Below are positions 44,984-56,146 of a DNA stretch of 64,000 bases, in pieces. The translations under genes and the position numbers were made by a program. Every line of letters starts with the position of its first letter. Position 1 is the first letter of the stretch. The notes under the pieces are model-generated. The model was not told where the DNA came from and did no database searches. It saw only the letters and a list, made by a program, of their open reading frames with translations. This DNA comes from Oceanisphaera psychrotolerans (GTDB lineage Bacteria > Pseudomonadota > Gammaproteobacteria > Enterobacterales > Aeromonadaceae): positions 124,001 to 188,000 of the forward strand of contig NZ_MDKE01000011.1 of NCBI RefSeq assembly GCF_001870485.1. The letters run 5' to 3'.

Positions 44984-46428
44984 ATGGAAAAAATACTGAC
45001 ACCAAGGGCAGAGAAGCTGCCCATCGGCTGGCGCAAACTGGTCCTGCTGGGCGGCGCTCTGCTGTTGCTGGTCGCGCTGGGCATCGGGAAGAGTGGCGCC
45101 GAGAGCGGCTTCGGCCTGTTCGCACTGCTGCCAACCCTGGTGGTGCTGGGGCTGGCGCTGCTCACCCGTCGTACCCTGGAGCCGCTGCTGGCCGGCGCCT
45201 GGTGGGGTTTGCCATGGTGGATCCCGGCCGTACCCTGCATGGCTTTGTTGCCAGCTCGCTGACCATCATGCAGGGGCCCATCATGGGCTGGCTGATCCTG
45301 GTCTGCGGCCTGCTTGGCAGCCTCATTGCGCTATTGCAGTTCTCCGGTTCTACCCTCGCCTTCAGCGATACTCTGGGCCGTTACATCAAACGCCGCTCCC
45401 ATGCGCTGATGGCCAGCTGGCTGCTCGGCATCGCCATCTTTATCGATGACTACCTCAACGCCCTTACCGTAAGCACCGCCATGCGCAAACTGTCGGACAA
45501 ACTCAGAATTTCACGCGACATGCTAGCTTATGTGGTGGACTCCACCTCGGCACCGGTGTGCCTGATCATCCCCTTTTCAACCTGGGTGATTTATCTGGCC
45601 GGACTGATTGAAGCCAACGGCCTGGTGGCGGAAGGCGAAGGGTTCGCCTACTACCTTAACCTGCTGCCCTATCTGATCTACCCCTGGGTCGCCTTGCTGC
45701 TGGTGCCGCTGGTGGCCTATGGGGTGGTGCCCCTGTTCGGCACCATGAAGCAGGCCGAACAGGACTCAGCCGAGGGGAAAAACCTGCCACCGGAACAGGA
45801 TGAACCCGGTCACGGGCATCCGCCTCGCCTGCTCAACTTCGTGCTGCCGGTGCTGACCCTGCTGCTGGCTACCTGGTATTTCGACATCGATGCCTTGATG
45901 GGCGTGGGCTGCGCCCTGATGGTTTGCCTGGTGCTCTACCGGTTACAGGGGCTCGCCAGCCTGCCTCGACTGTTCGACGAAATCATTCAGGGCGTCGCCA
46001 CCATGTTGCTGCCGCTCGGTATCGTGTTCGCCGCCTTCGTGCTGCAGGACGTGAACGAACAGCTGGGTCTGTCCAGTTACCTGATCGATGCCATCACCCC
46101 CTACATGAATGCCCGCTGGCTGCCTGCCCTGAGTTTTCTGGTACTGGCCGGGCTGACCTTTGCCACCGGATCTTTCTGGGGAGTCTACGCCATCGCCTTT
46201 CCCATCATGGTACCGCTGGCTCAGGCCCTCGACGCCAGCATGCCGCTGACCCTGGGCGCGCTGATCTCGGCCGGCGCCTTTGGCAGCCACGCCTGTTTCT
46301 TTGGCGACTCGACGGTAATTTCTGCCAGAGGCTGCGGCATTCCCCCCATGCAGCACGCCCTGAGTCAATTGCCCTACACCCTGATTGCCGCCACCGTCAC
46401 CACCCTGCTGCTGTGGCTGCTGGCCTGA
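44984..46428 (+). pseudogene. NhaC-family Na+/H+ antiporter-like carrier, frameshifted
   Basis: Two frames form one carrier of about 481 residues related to the one at 21699. The first frame runs from ATG 44984 to LEPLLAGA; one C missing near 45199 (GCCTGGTG for GCCCTGGTG) shifts it to a stop at 45262. The other frame continues as LVGFAMVDPGRTLHGFVASSLTIMQGPIMG with IFIDDYLNALTVSTAMRK, YVVDSTSAPVCLIIPFSTW and SAGAFGSHACFFGDSTVISARGCG. The deacetylase gene follows 20 bp downstream, so the two were probably co-transcribed and may share a substrate. Confidence 0.86.
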
Positions 46429-46448
46429 TGTTATTCAAGGAGAAAAAG

Positions 46449-47555
46449 ATGAAACGTACCGGATTTGCCTTTCACGAACACTGCATGTGGCACGACGCCG
46501 GTCCCTGCTCGGTTTTCGATCGTCCCGGCGGTTTTATTCAGCCGGCGCCGGCGGCCGAGAACCCGGAAACCAAGCGACGGCTGCGTAACCTGCTGGCGGT
46601 CAGCGGCCTGCTCGAACAACTGGTACCGGTCCGGGCCGATCCCGCCGGCCGGGAAGACCTGCTGCGCTTTCATACCCGTCGCTATATCGACGAACTGTCG
46701 GCCATGAGCGAACGCGGCTTCGGCGATGCCGGCCAGTATGCTCCCTTTCGTCAGGATGCCTTTCCCATCGCCTGTCGTTCGGCAGGCCTGGCCATTGCCA
46801 CCCTCGACGCGGTACTCAGGGGAGAGCTGGACAATGGCTATTGCCTGTCGCGACCGCCGGGACACCATGCCGAAGCCGACAGAGGTATGGGCTTCTGCCT
46901 GCTCGGTAATATTCCCATCGCCATCAAGGCCGCCCAAGCCAGGGGGCTGGTGCGCAAGGTGGCGGTGATCGACTGGGACGTTCATCACGGCAACGGTACC
47001 CAGCAGGCCTTTTACGACGACAGGGAAGTACTCACCATTTCGTTGCACCATGACAACAACTATCCCATTGATTCGGGTCACGTAGAGCAACGGGGCCAGG
47101 GTGACGGCCTGGGCTACAACCTCAACATTCCGCTGCCGGCGGGCGCGGGTATCGGCGCCTACCTGGCCGCCATGGATCAACTGGTGCTGCCGGCGCTGAC
47201 CCGCTTCGAGCCGGAGCTTATCGTGGTCGCCTGCGGCTATGATGCGGGCGCCATGGATCCGCTGGGCTGTATGCTGCTCAACGCCGACTGTTTCGGTTTG
47301 CTCACCGAAAAAGTGATGGCGGCGGCCGATGCGCTGTGTCAGGGGCGGCTGGTCATGGTGCACGAAGGCGGTTATTCGGAAGGTTATGTGCCCTTCTGCG
47401 GGCACCGGGTGCTGGAGACCCTGAGTCAAAGCACCATTCGGGTACCAGACACGGCAGGAGACGATATTGCCCGCTGGGGGCAACAAAGCCTGCAACCGCA
47501 CCAGGCGGCCTTGCTGGAAAGCCTGCGGCCACTGCTGCAGGATATTCACCCATAA
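46449..47555 (+). CDS. Histone deacetylase-family amidohydrolase, acetylpolyamine amidohydrolase-like
   Basis: 368 residues from ATG 46449 with AAGGAGAAAAAG before it. Zinc-hydrolase motifs of the class are present: RPPGHHAEADRGMGFC, VIDWDVHHGNGTQQ, SLHHDNNYP and ACGYDAGAMDPLG. Bacterial members remove acyl groups from acetylated polyamines or similar amines. Its coupling with an NhaC carrier, whose paralogue sits beside puuA, fits a polyamine role but does not prove it. Other acylated amines are possible substrates. Confidence 0.87.
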   Translation: MKRTGFAFHEHCMWHDAGPCSVFDRPGGFIQPAPAAENPETKRRLRNLLAVSGLLEQLVPVRADPAGREDLLRFHTRRYIDELSAMSERGFGDAGQYAPFRQDAFPIACRSAGLAIATLDAVLRGELDNGYCLSRPPGHHAEADRGMGFCLLGNIPIAIKAAQARGLVRKVAVIDWDVHHGNGTQQAFYDDREVLTISLHHDNNYPIDSGHVEQRGQGDGLGYNLNIPLPAGAGIGAYLAAMDQLVLPALTRFEPELIVVACGYDAGAMDPLGCMLLNADCFGLLTEKVMAAADALCQGRLVMVHEGGYSEGYVPFCGHRVLETLSQSTIRVPDTAGDDIARWGQQSLQPHQAALLESLRPLLQDIHP

Positions 47556-47573
47556 CCCACGGATACTGACCAT

Positions 47574-47602
47574 TCCTGACCAGCGGGCAAAACTGGTCAG
47601 GA
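47574..47602. terminator. Inverted repeat between the deacetylase and LuxR genes
   Basis: A 10-bp perfect stem TCCTGACCAG/CTGGTCAGGA with a 9-nt loop, 18 bases behind the deacetylase stop. With no T-run it could be a terminator or an operator for the LuxR gene that starts 55 bases later. Confidence 0.45.
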
Positions 47603-47656
47603 TCCCATATCGATGTTACTTTTTATTCACCACCCAAACCCAAAATCATCCACTTC

Positions 47657-48430
47657 ATGCAAACGGATATTGCTCCCCCCTCACTGGCGCCCCTGGCCCG
47701 GCTGCTGCCGACCCTTGACGGTAGCGACTTCTTACCCGAACTGCGAAAGTGTCTGGAACACTACTTTCCGGATATCGACCTGGTGCTGTGTCGCCTGCAC
47801 CGACAGGGCCGGCCCGAAATCCTGTTGCATAACCTGAGTCCCGAACAGTACGCCGCCACGCTGGTCCCCTACTGCACCGGCATGTACCTGCTTGACCCTT
47901 TCTATCAATACTGGCTGAATCATCCGGCGCCAAGCCTGGTCAGCTTGGATCAAATCGCTCCCGAAGGCTTTCGCCGCTCGGAATATTTTCTCACCTACTA
48001 CACAGGGCTGGGCTTGCATGACGAACTGATGTGCTTCTTCTGCGGAGATAGCGAGTGGGTGCTGGCCTTTTCCTTCGGTTTTTACCGACGGCCACCCTAC
48101 TTGGACAGCCGACTGCTGGCCGCGCAGATGCATTACCTGTTTCCGCTGCTGCAAGCATTACTGGAAAAACACCGCTGGCAATGGCAGCAACAACAGCAAG
48201 ACGAACGGCGCCAGGGGCTGGCGACCTTTGAAACCGGGCGTTTGAGCGAAAGAGAGCAGGAAGTGGCCCAGCTGTTTCTGCAGGGTTACAGCGCCAAAGC
48301 CATCGCCGACCATCTCTGTATCAGCCCGGGCACGGTCAAGAACCACCGCAAACACATTTACGGCAAGCTCGGCATCAACAGCCAGGCAGATTTGTTTCAG
48401 CTGTTTCTGCGCCATCAGGGGCTGGACTGA
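47657..48430 (+). CDS. LuxR-family transcriptional regulator
   Basis: 257 residues. The C-terminal LuxR-type HTH is clear (about 192-250: LSEREQEVAQLFLQGYSAKAIADHLCISPGTVKNHRKHIYGKLGI). The N-terminal ~180 residues show no receiver domain and do not match an acyl-homoserine-lactone domain that I recognise; a Gln-rich linker (WQWQQQQQ) joins the parts. It lies behind the carrier/deacetylase pair on the same strand and may regulate it. Confidence 0.83.
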   Translation: MQTDIAPPSLAPLARLLPTLDGSDFLPELRKCLEHYFPDIDLVLCRLHRQGRPEILLHNLSPEQYAATLVPYCTGMYLLDPFYQYWLNHPAPSLVSLDQIAPEGFRRSEYFLTYYTGLGLHDELMCFFCGDSEWVLAFSFGFYRRPPYLDSRLLAAQMHYLFPLLQALLEKHRWQWQQQQQDERRQGLATFETGRLSEREQEVAQLFLQGYSAKAIADHLCISPGTVKNHRKHIYGKLGINSQADLFQLFLRHQGLD

Positions 48431-48449
48431 AGGCCGGTCACGCCGGCCT
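48431..48449. terminator. GC-rich hairpin after the LuxR gene
   Basis: AGGCCGG-TCACG-CCGGCCT directly behind the LuxR stop and 13 bp from the convergent fghA end; no T-run. Confidence 0.45.
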
Positions 48450-48461
48450 CAGACAAGTCGT

Positions 48462-49298
48462 TTACCGAGCCAGATGCTCGGCATGAAAACGCAGGTGGTC
48501 TTCGATGAAACTGGAGATAAAGTAGTAGCTGTGGTCGTAACCGGGCTGCATGCGCAGGGTAAGATCCGCACCGGCCTGCTCGGCAACCTGCGCCAGTGCC
48601 TGGGGTTTGAGCTGCTCGGCCAGGAAATTGTCGGCCTCGCCCTGATCCACCAGCATCGGCAGTGCGCAGCCATGCGCTTTCAACAGCAGGCTGGCATCGT
48701 ACTGGGCCCAGGCGTGCCTGTCGTTACCCAGATAGGCGCCCAGCGCCTTGTGGCCCCAGGGGCAATCGCAGGGGTTGGTGATCGGCGAAAAAGCCGATAC
48801 CGACACGAACCGCTCGGGATTGCGCAGTGCCAGCACCAGGGCACCGTGGCCGCCCATGGAGTGACCGCTGATGGCGCGTTTGCCGGACAGCGGCAACTCG
48901 GCCTCGACCAGCGCCGGCAATTCGCTCAGCACATAGTCGTACATCCGGTAATGCTGGTTCCAGGGTGCCTGGGTGGCATTGACGTAGAATCCGGCTCCGA
49001 GCCCTAAGTCGTAAGCCGCGTTTTCATCATCGGCCACGCCTTCGCCACGGGGGCTGGTGTCGGGGATAATCAGCGCCAGACCCAGTTCGGCTGCCACCCG
49101 CTGGGCGCCCGCCTTGCTGGAAAAGTTCTCGTCGCTGCAGGTCAGACCCGACAGCCAGTAAACGGCCGGCACCGGGCCCTGCTCCGCTTGGGGTGGCAGA
49201 AACACCGAAAACTGCATGCTGCAATCAAGGCTGCTGGACTCGTGCTGATAGCGGATTTGACGGCCGCCGAAGCATTTCTGCTCTTGTATCAGTTGCAT
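48462..49298 (-). CDS. fghA: S-formylglutathione hydrolase
   Basis: 278 residues from the ATG before [20 protein letters not shown]. It is an esterase-D-type alpha/beta hydrolase with Ser147 in [10 protein letters not shown], an Asp in DQGEADNFL and a His in YDHSYYF as the triad. It hydrolyses S-formylglutathione to formate and glutathione, the second step of formaldehyde detoxification after AdhC. It lies behind adhC on the same strand, 204 bp away because a repeat element sits in between. Confidence 0.94.
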   Translation of the reverse strand: MQLIQEQKCFGGRQIRYQHESSSLDCSMQFSVFLPPQAEQGPVPAVYWLSGLTCSDENFSSKAGAQRVAAELGLALIIPDTSPRGEGVADDENAAYDLGLGAGFYVNATQAPWNQHYRMYDYVLSELPALVEAELPLSGKRAISGHSMGGHGALVLALRNPERFVSVSAFSPITNPCDCPWGHKALGAYLGNDRHAWAQYDASLLLKAHGCALPMLVDQGEADNFLAEQLKPQALAQVAEQAGADLTLRMQPGYDHSYYFISSFIEDHLRFHAEHLAR

Positions 49299-49326
49299 GG
49301 AAACTCCTTCCTTCCCCCTTGGGGGG

Positions 49327-49493
49327 AGCTGTAAGCTGCCAGCTTTAAGCTGTAAGACAAACACCGAAGGCTGCAGGCTCGACATTGTGCCTGCGACATC
49401 AACAGTCGCCTGCTGGATGGACTCCGGCCTTCGCCGGAGTGACGGTATTGTTCAGGCGACCGCGGGCTGCTTACAGCTTATGGCTTAAAGCTG
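49327..49493. mobile_element. Nested-palindrome, MITE-like intergenic element inside the adhC-fghA operon
   Basis: Three inverted repeats lie one inside another: AAGCTGTAAG (49347-49356) with CTTACAGCTT (49470-49479), GTCGCCTG (49405-49412) with CAGGCGAC (49453-49460), and ACTCCGGC with GCCGGAGT around CTTC (49421-49440). A further pair CAGCTTTAAGC/GCTTAAAGCTG frames the ends. The whole can fold into one long cruciform. It has no gene. I see no target-site duplication, so mobility is inferred from shape only. Confidence 0.55.
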
Positions 49494-49502
49494 CCTTTAG
49501 GC

Positions 49503-50970
<1,468 letters not shown>

Positions 50971-51741
50971 ATGACTGCTGTTAAGCCGTTTGAAGTCATG
51001 GCCTTACCCGCGGAGATGGCACAACACCAACATGACTATAACCAGATTGTCATCGGCCTGAATGGCCAGACCGAGTTCGACATCGGTGGCAGTGGCAACC
51101 TGGTAGGCCCGGGCCAGGGTTGCCTGGTGTCTTCGGAGCTGTCTCATGCTTTCGGCGGCCTGGGATCCAACCGGATATTGGTACTCAACCTGTCGCCGAC
51201 TCAGCCCTCGGTGCTGCCGGTGCATCAGGAACGCATGCTCGGCCTGTTTGAACAACCCCGTTACTTCCAGCTCCATCCCCAGGCCCAGCAACTGGTCTCG
51301 GTGCTGAGTCGCGAGATGAGCGACAACCCGGATGATGACCTGATGGGCCAGGCTTGCGCCCATACCCTGATGTGCGCCTTGCACCGGCATATGGCGCTTC
51401 CCTCGGGGAGACTCCAGACCAATCGCCTTAACCTGGACGTGATCGATAGCTACATCGAGCAGAACATGGGCCGTAAGATCACGGTGGCACAGCTGGCTGG
51501 CTGTGCCTTTCTGGGAGAAAGCCAGTTCCATGCGCTGTTCAAGGAGCAAACCGGCATGTCGCCCTATCAGTACCTGCTGGAAAAACGACTGAACGAGGCC
51601 TGCAAGATGCTGGCCCACAGTCATCACAGCTTGTCCTATATCGCCCAGCGTTGCGGTTTTTCCAGTCAGAGCCTGTTTACTCAGGTATTCTCCAGCCGAC
51701 TGGATATTTCTCCTGCCCGTTATCGCAAGCTGCAACACTGA
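50971..51741 (+). CDS. AraC family transcriptional regulator upstream of putP
   Basis: 256 residues: cupin-like N-terminal domain with HQHDYNQIVIGLNGQTEFDIGG, and two HTHs at the C-terminus (about 155-255: ITVAQLAGCAFLGESQFHALFKEQTGMSPYQYLLEKRLNEA...LSYIAQRCGFSSQSLFTQVF). It lies 273 bp ahead of putP on the same strand. In Pseudomonas an AraC regulator (PruR) activates proline use genes, so the same role is likely here. The ATG follows AAAGGAACGTGAG. Confidence 0.86.
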   Translation: MTAVKPFEVMALPAEMAQHQHDYNQIVIGLNGQTEFDIGGSGNLVGPGQGCLVSSELSHAFGGLGSNRILVLNLSPTQPSVLPVHQERMLGLFEQPRYFQLHPQAQQLVSVLSREMSDNPDDDLMGQACAHTLMCALHRHMALPSGRLQTNRLNLDVIDSYIEQNMGRKITVAQLAGCAFLGESQFHALFKEQTGMSPYQYLLEKRLNEACKMLAHSHHSLSYIAQRCGFSSQSLFTQVFSSRLDISPARYRKLQH

Positions 51742-52014
51742 CTCCCGGCCGGAAACCGGGCCGGTCCTTTGCCGCCACGACGTCCTCGACACACAACAAG
51801 GGTCTGCTATCGATAAAACCTGTGTTTGTGATCACTTTTAGCGAACCGACGGAGTTTTCCTAAAAAAAAACGCAGTAAAGCAAAAGATCTGCCCCCCCAT
51901 TCCCACTATTATCCTTGTGAAGTAACAAGATCTTAACCATGCTTTGCGCAATCACGGCCACAAACTGTATTCCGCTTTGCTAGTAAACGGGAATCCATCC
52001 TGGAGGAACAGGGA

Positions 52015-53508
52015 ATGATTGAATCCAACTATGCCATCACCGGCACTTTTCTGGTGTATCTGGTTGCCATGATGGCCATCGGTTACTACGCCTACAAACG
52101 CACCGCCAACTCGGCAGACTACTTTCTGGGTGGTCGCTCACTGGGTCCCTGGCCCTCAGCCATCTCTGCCGGTGCCTCGGACATGAGTGGCTGGCTGCTG
52201 CTGGGCCTGCCCGGTTATGCCTATGCCGCCGGTATCGAGTCCTTCTGGCTGGCCGGCGGCCTGTTGCTGGGTACCTGGGCCAACTGGATGTTCTGTGCCA
52301 AACGACTGCGTACCTACACTCTGGAAGTGGATGACGCCATCACCATTCCCGAGTACCTGTCCCGCCGTTTCGAAGACAAATCCAAGCTGCTGCAGACCAT
52401 CTCTGCCTTTATCATCCTGCTGTTTTTCCTGTTCTACACCAGCTCCGGCCTGGTCGCAGGCGGCAAACTGTTCCAGACCGTATTCGGCATGGATTACCAG
52501 ATAGCCGTGGTGGTCGGTACCCTCTGTATCGTTTCCTATACCCTGTTTGGCGGCTTCCTGGCCGTTTCCTGGACCGATCTGGTGCAGGGCCTGCTGATGG
52601 CAGCCGCCCTGATGATAGTGCCGATCGCCGCGATGGAAGGCGGCTTCGGCCAGCTGAGCTCCGAGCTGAATAACATTAACCCCGAACTGCTGACCCTGTG
52701 GAACGGTATCGATGGCAAGCCGCTGTCCGCCATCGCCATCATCTCGCTGGCTGCCTGGGGTCTGGGTTACTTTGGCCAGCCTCATATTCTGGCCCGCTTC
52801 AACGCCACCCGCAGCAATAAAGACATCACCACCGCCCGCCGCATCGCCGTTATCTGGAGCTTCCTGTCCATGGTCGGCGCCCTGATGGTTGGTCTGGTTG
52901 GCCTGTTGTATGTGCAGAACAGCATGGGCGGCGAACTGGCCGATGCAGAAACCATCTTCATGGTGCTGGTCAACGCCGTGTTCCATCCGGTTATCGCCGG
53001 TATCCTGCTGGCTGCCATCCTCGCCGCCATAATGAGTACCGCCGACTCCCAGCTGCTGGTGTCGTCTTCTGCCCTGGCCGAAGATTTCTACAAGCAGCTG
53101 TTCCCCAACACCACTCCCCAGAGCCTGGTCAACATCGGTCGCTTTGCGGTGATTGCCCTGTCTGTGGTCGCTCTGGTACTGGCACTGAACCCCGACAGCA
53201 CCGTGCTGGGTCTGGTGTCTTACGCCTGGGCCGGTTTCGGCGCCGCCTTCGGCCCCGCCCTGCTGTTCAGCCTGTACTGGCGCAACATGAACCGCAACGG
53301 CGCCCTGGCCGGCGTACTGGCCGGCGGCATTACCGTGGTAATCTGGAAGCAAATCTCCGGCGGCATCTTCGATATCTATGAAATCGTCCCCGGCTTTATC
53401 TTCGCCTCCATCGCCATCGTAGTGGTCAGCAAGTTGACCGGAGCGCCCAAGGCATCGGTCACCAAGACCTTCGACAACTACCAGAAGAGTCTGGATACTC
53501 TGGATTAA
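52015..53508 (+). CDS. putP: Sodium/proline symporter
   Basis: 497 residues (E. coli PutP 502) with about thirteen membrane helices. PutP features are strong: YYAYKRTANSADYFLGGRSLGPWPSAISAGASDMSGWLLLGLPGYAY, FLFYTSSGLVAGGKLF, GYFGQPHILARF and AAIMSTADSQLLVSSSALAEDFYK. It takes up proline with Na+ through the inner membrane. putA is not in the window. GGAGG stands before the ATG, and a terminator follows. Confidence 0.95.
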   Translation: MIESNYAITGTFLVYLVAMMAIGYYAYKRTANSADYFLGGRSLGPWPSAISAGASDMSGWLLLGLPGYAYAAGIESFWLAGGLLLGTWANWMFCAKRLRTYTLEVDDAITIPEYLSRRFEDKSKLLQTISAFIILLFFLFYTSSGLVAGGKLFQTVFGMDYQIAVVVGTLCIVSYTLFGGFLAVSWTDLVQGLLMAAALMIVPIAAMEGGFGQLSSELNNINPELLTLWNGIDGKPLSAIAIISLAAWGLGYFGQPHILARFNATRSNKDITTARRIAVIWSFLSMVGALMVGLVGLLYVQNSMGGELADAETIFMVLVNAVFHPVIAGILLAAILAAIMSTADSQLLVSSSALAEDFYKQLFPNTTPQSLVNIGRFAVIALSVVALVLALNPDSTVLGLVSYAWAGFGAAFGPALLFSLYWRNMNRNGALAGVLAGGITVVIWKQISGGIFDIYEIVPGFIFASIAIVVVSKLTGAPKASVTKTFDNYQKSLDTLD

Positions 53509-53517
53509 CCTCTCTCC

Positions 53518-53542
53518 AAGCCCGGCTGTCGCCGGGCTTTTT
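53518..53542 (+). terminator. Rho-independent terminator after putP
   Basis: AAGCCCGGC-TGTC-GCCGGGCTT followed by TTT, ten bases behind the putP stop. Confidence 0.9.
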
Positions 53543-53594
53543 CCATCTCATCGGCTAAGCTTGTGTCTATCTGCACCACACAAGAATCGATGCC

Positions 53595-55058
53595 ATGCCC
53601 CCAAGCTCCCTCTATCTCGGCAGTAACCACCAGCAACAACCGGTAGCACTTTCTCTGCCAATGGCCAACCGCCACGGACTGATTGCCGGCGCCACCGGCA
53701 CCGGAAAAACCGTGACCCTGCAACGCCTGGCCGAACGCTTTTCCCGCGTCGGCACCCCGGTGTTCATGGCCGATATCAAGGGCGATCTGTCCGGATTGGC
53801 CGCCCCCGCCGAGCCCGGCGGCAAAATCGCGCAACGACTGGAACAACTTGGGTTGACAGACTATCAGCCACGAGCGGTTCCGACCCTGTTCTGGGATCTG
53901 TTCGGGGAGCGAGGGCACCCGGTACGCACCACCATCTCGGAGCTGGGCCCGTTGTTGCTGGCCAACATCATGAACCTGAACGATACCCAGACCGGCATTC
54001 TCTACGGCTGTTTTCGCATCGCCGACGATCAGGGCCTGCTGCTGCTCGACCTCAAGGATCTGCGTGCCCTGCTAAGCTGGGTGACCGACAACGCCAGGAC
54101 CCTGAGCAAGCAATACGGCAGCCTGCCCGGTAACAGTCTCGGCGCCATTCAGCGCCGACTGATGGTGCTGGAACAGGAAGGAGCCGAACGCTTCTTTGGT
54201 GAGCCGGCGCTCAACCTGCGTGACCTGATGCAGAAGGATTTTTCCGGTCAGGGCGTGGTCAGTATTCTCGACGCCACCCGGTTGATACAAACCCCCAGGC
54301 TGTACGCGACCTTTCTGCTCTGGCTACTGAGCGAGCTGTTCGAAAACCTGCCGGAGATCGGAGATCCCACTCAGCCGGTGCTGGTATTTTTCTTCGATGA
54401 GGCCCACCTGCTGTTCAATTCCGCCCCCAGGGCTTTACTTGAAAAAATAGATCAACTGGTGCGACTGATCCGATCCAAGGGCGTGGGCGTCTACTTCATC
54501 AGCCAGAACCCGCTGGATATTCCCGACTCGGTGCTCGGCCAGCTGGGCAACCGGGTACAGCACGCCCTGCGTGCCTTTACCCCTCGTGATGAACAGGCGG
54601 TCAAGGCCGCCGCCCGCACCTTTCGCGCCAATCCGGGCTTCGACACCCAGACTGCCATCACTCAACTGGGCGTAGGTGAAGCGCTGGTATCGGTGCTGGA
54701 CGAACAAGGCAGCCCCACACAAGTTGAAATCACCCTTATCTGCCCTCCCGAGTCCCGCATCGGCCCCCTGAGTACAGAAGAAAGGGCCAGCCGCCTGAAG
54801 AGCTCGCCCCTGGCCGGCCGTTATGAGCCGCTGCTCGACAGAGACTCGGCCTTCGAAATGCTCGCCCGCCGGGTACCAGAGCCCGCTGCTGCGGCCGCCA
54901 CTCCGGTCCCAGCCACCGCAACACCGGCGCCGCGTCGTGCCAGCCGACGCGACTCGCTGCTGGAAAGCGTGGCCAAAAGCACCCTGCGCAGTATTGGCAG
55001 TCAGCTGGGCCGACGTCTGGTTCGCGGCCTGCTCGGTTCCTTGCTCGGCGGACGCTGA
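53595..55058 (+). CDS. yjgR: HerA/VirB4-like ATPase, DUF853 (YjgR)
   Basis: 487 residues. Walker [21 protein letters not shown] at about residue 31 and Walker [14 protein letters not shown] near 275; the ADIKGDLSG and [32 protein letters not shown] segments are typical of the YjgR family. The C-terminus is a low-complexity Pro/Ala stretch followed by a basic helix ([22 protein letters not shown]). It is related to HerA DNA-translocating ATPases, but its role is not established. Confidence 0.9.
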   Translation: MPPSSLYLGSNHQQQPVALSLPMANRHGLIAGATGTGKTVTLQRLAERFSRVGTPVFMADIKGDLSGLAAPAEPGGKIAQRLEQLGLTDYQPRAVPTLFWDLFGERGHPVRTTISELGPLLLANIMNLNDTQTGILYGCFRIADDQGLLLLDLKDLRALLSWVTDNARTLSKQYGSLPGNSLGAIQRRLMVLEQEGAERFFGEPALNLRDLMQKDFSGQGVVSILDATRLIQTPRLYATFLLWLLSELFENLPEIGDPTQPVLVFFFDEAHLLFNSAPRALLEKIDQLVRLIRSKGVGVYFISQNPLDIPDSVLGQLGNRVQHALRAFTPRDEQAVKAAARTFRANPGFDTQTAITQLGVGEALVSVLDEQGSPTQVEITLICPPESRIGPLSTEERASRLKSSPLAGRYEPLLDRDSAFEMLARRVPEPAAAAATPVPATATPAPRRASRRDSLLESVAKSTLRSIGSQLGRRLVRGLLGSLLGGR

Positions 55059-55084
55059 AACCAGGGCTTGCTCCCGAAAGCAAA

Positions 55085-55117
55085 AAAGCCTGACACCGGT
55101 AATCGATGTCAGGCTTT
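55085..55117. terminator. Terminator between yjgR and the bacterioferritin genes
   Basis: An 11-bp stem AAAGCCTGACA/TGTCAGGCTTT with an 11-nt loop and an A-run at 55082-55087, which makes it best as a minus-strand terminator but usable in both directions. Confidence 0.8.
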
Positions 55118-55197
55118 AACGGAAGCAAGCGTGCAGTGTGATGGAGCAGGCGTGAGTTATCCCTCACGCCCCACATCCAACACCTCGGCGACGTGCC

Positions 55198-55668
55198 TTA
55201 TGCCATCTGCGATTGCAGATAGTTGGGCAGACCGATGCGGTTGATCAGGCCCAGTTGCTGTTCCAGCCAGTGGGTATGGTCATTTTCGGTGTCTGCCAGC
55301 AGCACCTGCAGCATGTCTCGCGTCTGGTAGTCGTGCTCCTGCTCGCACAGCGCCATGACGTTGCGCAGATCCACAATCACCTTGTATTCCAGATCCAGAT
55401 CACTCTGCAGCATGGAAGGGACATCCTTGCCGATATTGAGCGGTACCCGGGTGACCATATCCGGCGTGCCTTCCAGAAACAGAATGCGCTCAATCAGCTT
55501 AGAAGCATGGCCTTTTTCATCTTCAAATTCATGATCGATGCGCTCGAACAGTTTTTTCAGGCCCCAGTCGTCGTACATACGGGAGTGAATAAAATACTGA
55601 TCCATGGCACTCAGCTCGCCGGCCAGCAGCTCATTCAACGCCGCTATCACCTTTGCATTACCTTTCAT
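55198..55668 (-). CDS. bfr: Bacterioferritin, ferroxidase-type subunit
   Basis: 156 residues from the ATG before [25 protein letters not shown]. By alignment to E. coli Bfr all ferroxidase residues are kept: Glu18, Glu51, His54, Glu94, Glu127 (TEND) and His130. The haem ligand Met52 is replaced by Lys (DEKGH instead of DEMKH). It should oxidise Fe(II) but not bind haem by itself. It is second in an operon with a complementary subunit, so a mixed 24-mer is likely. Confidence 0.93.
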   Translation of the reverse strand: MKGNAKVIAALNELLAGELSAMDQYFIHSRMYDDWGLKKLFERIDHEFEDEKGHASKLIERILFLEGTPDMVTRVPLNIGKDVPSMLQSDLDLEYKVIVDLRNVMALCEQEHDYQTRDMLQVLLADTENDHTHWLEQQLGLINRIGLPNYLQSQMA

Positions 55669-55681
55669 TGTCGGCTCCCCC

Positions 55682-56146
55682 TTACATTTGCGACTGTTGA
55701 TAGTTCTCGAGACCAATCTTGGCAATCAGGTCGAGCTGGGTATCAATCCAGTCGAGATGGGCTTCTTCGTATTCTTCAATCTCGCACAACAGCTCGCGGG
55801 ATACGTATTCCCGAATCGACTCGCAGTAGGCGATGGCCTCTTTGAGTACCAGTAACTGTTCTTCCACCTGCTGCTTGTCACATTGCAGCATTTCCTCGGT
55901 GGTTTCGCCGATCCGCAGACGGTTCAGGTGCTGCAGGTTGGGCAGACCTTCGAGAAACAGCACCCGCTCAATCAGCTTGTCGGCCTGTTTCATGTCCTTG
56001 ATGGACTTCTTGTATTCACGCTCATCCAGCTGATGCAGGCCCCAGTTCTTGAACATGCGGGCATGCAGAAAATACTGGTTGATGGAGGTGAGCTCTATGC
56101 TCAGTACCTGATTAAGGTACTCAATGACTTTCTTGTCGCCTTTCAT
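55682..56146 (-). CDS. bfr: Bacterioferritin, haem-binding-type subunit
   Basis: 154 residues from the ATG before [25 protein letters not shown]. The haem ligand Met52 is kept (KDMKQ), but the ferroxidase site is broken: Glu51 is Asp, His54 is Gln and Glu94 aligns with Val. It thus complements the subunit encoded 13 bp downstream. Such split bacterioferritin pairs are known in Neisseria, Pseudomonas and others. Confidence 0.93.
   Translation of the reverse strand: MKGDKKVIEYLNQVLSIELTSINQYFLHARMFKNWGLHQLDEREYKKSIKDMKQADKLIERVLFLEGLPNLQHLNRLRIGETTEEMLQCDKQQVEEQLLVLKEAIAYCESIREYVSRELLCEIEEYEEAHLDWIDTQLDLIAKIGLENYQQSQM

Noticed and set aside
51744-51766. GC-rich hairpin after the AraC gene as terminator
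   Set aside because: Several alternative pairings and only a short TCCTTT behind it; not firm enough to list.
51825-51840. CRP site upstream of putP (TGTGATCAC)
   Set aside because: Half-sites abut instead of being six bases apart; not a valid CRP site.
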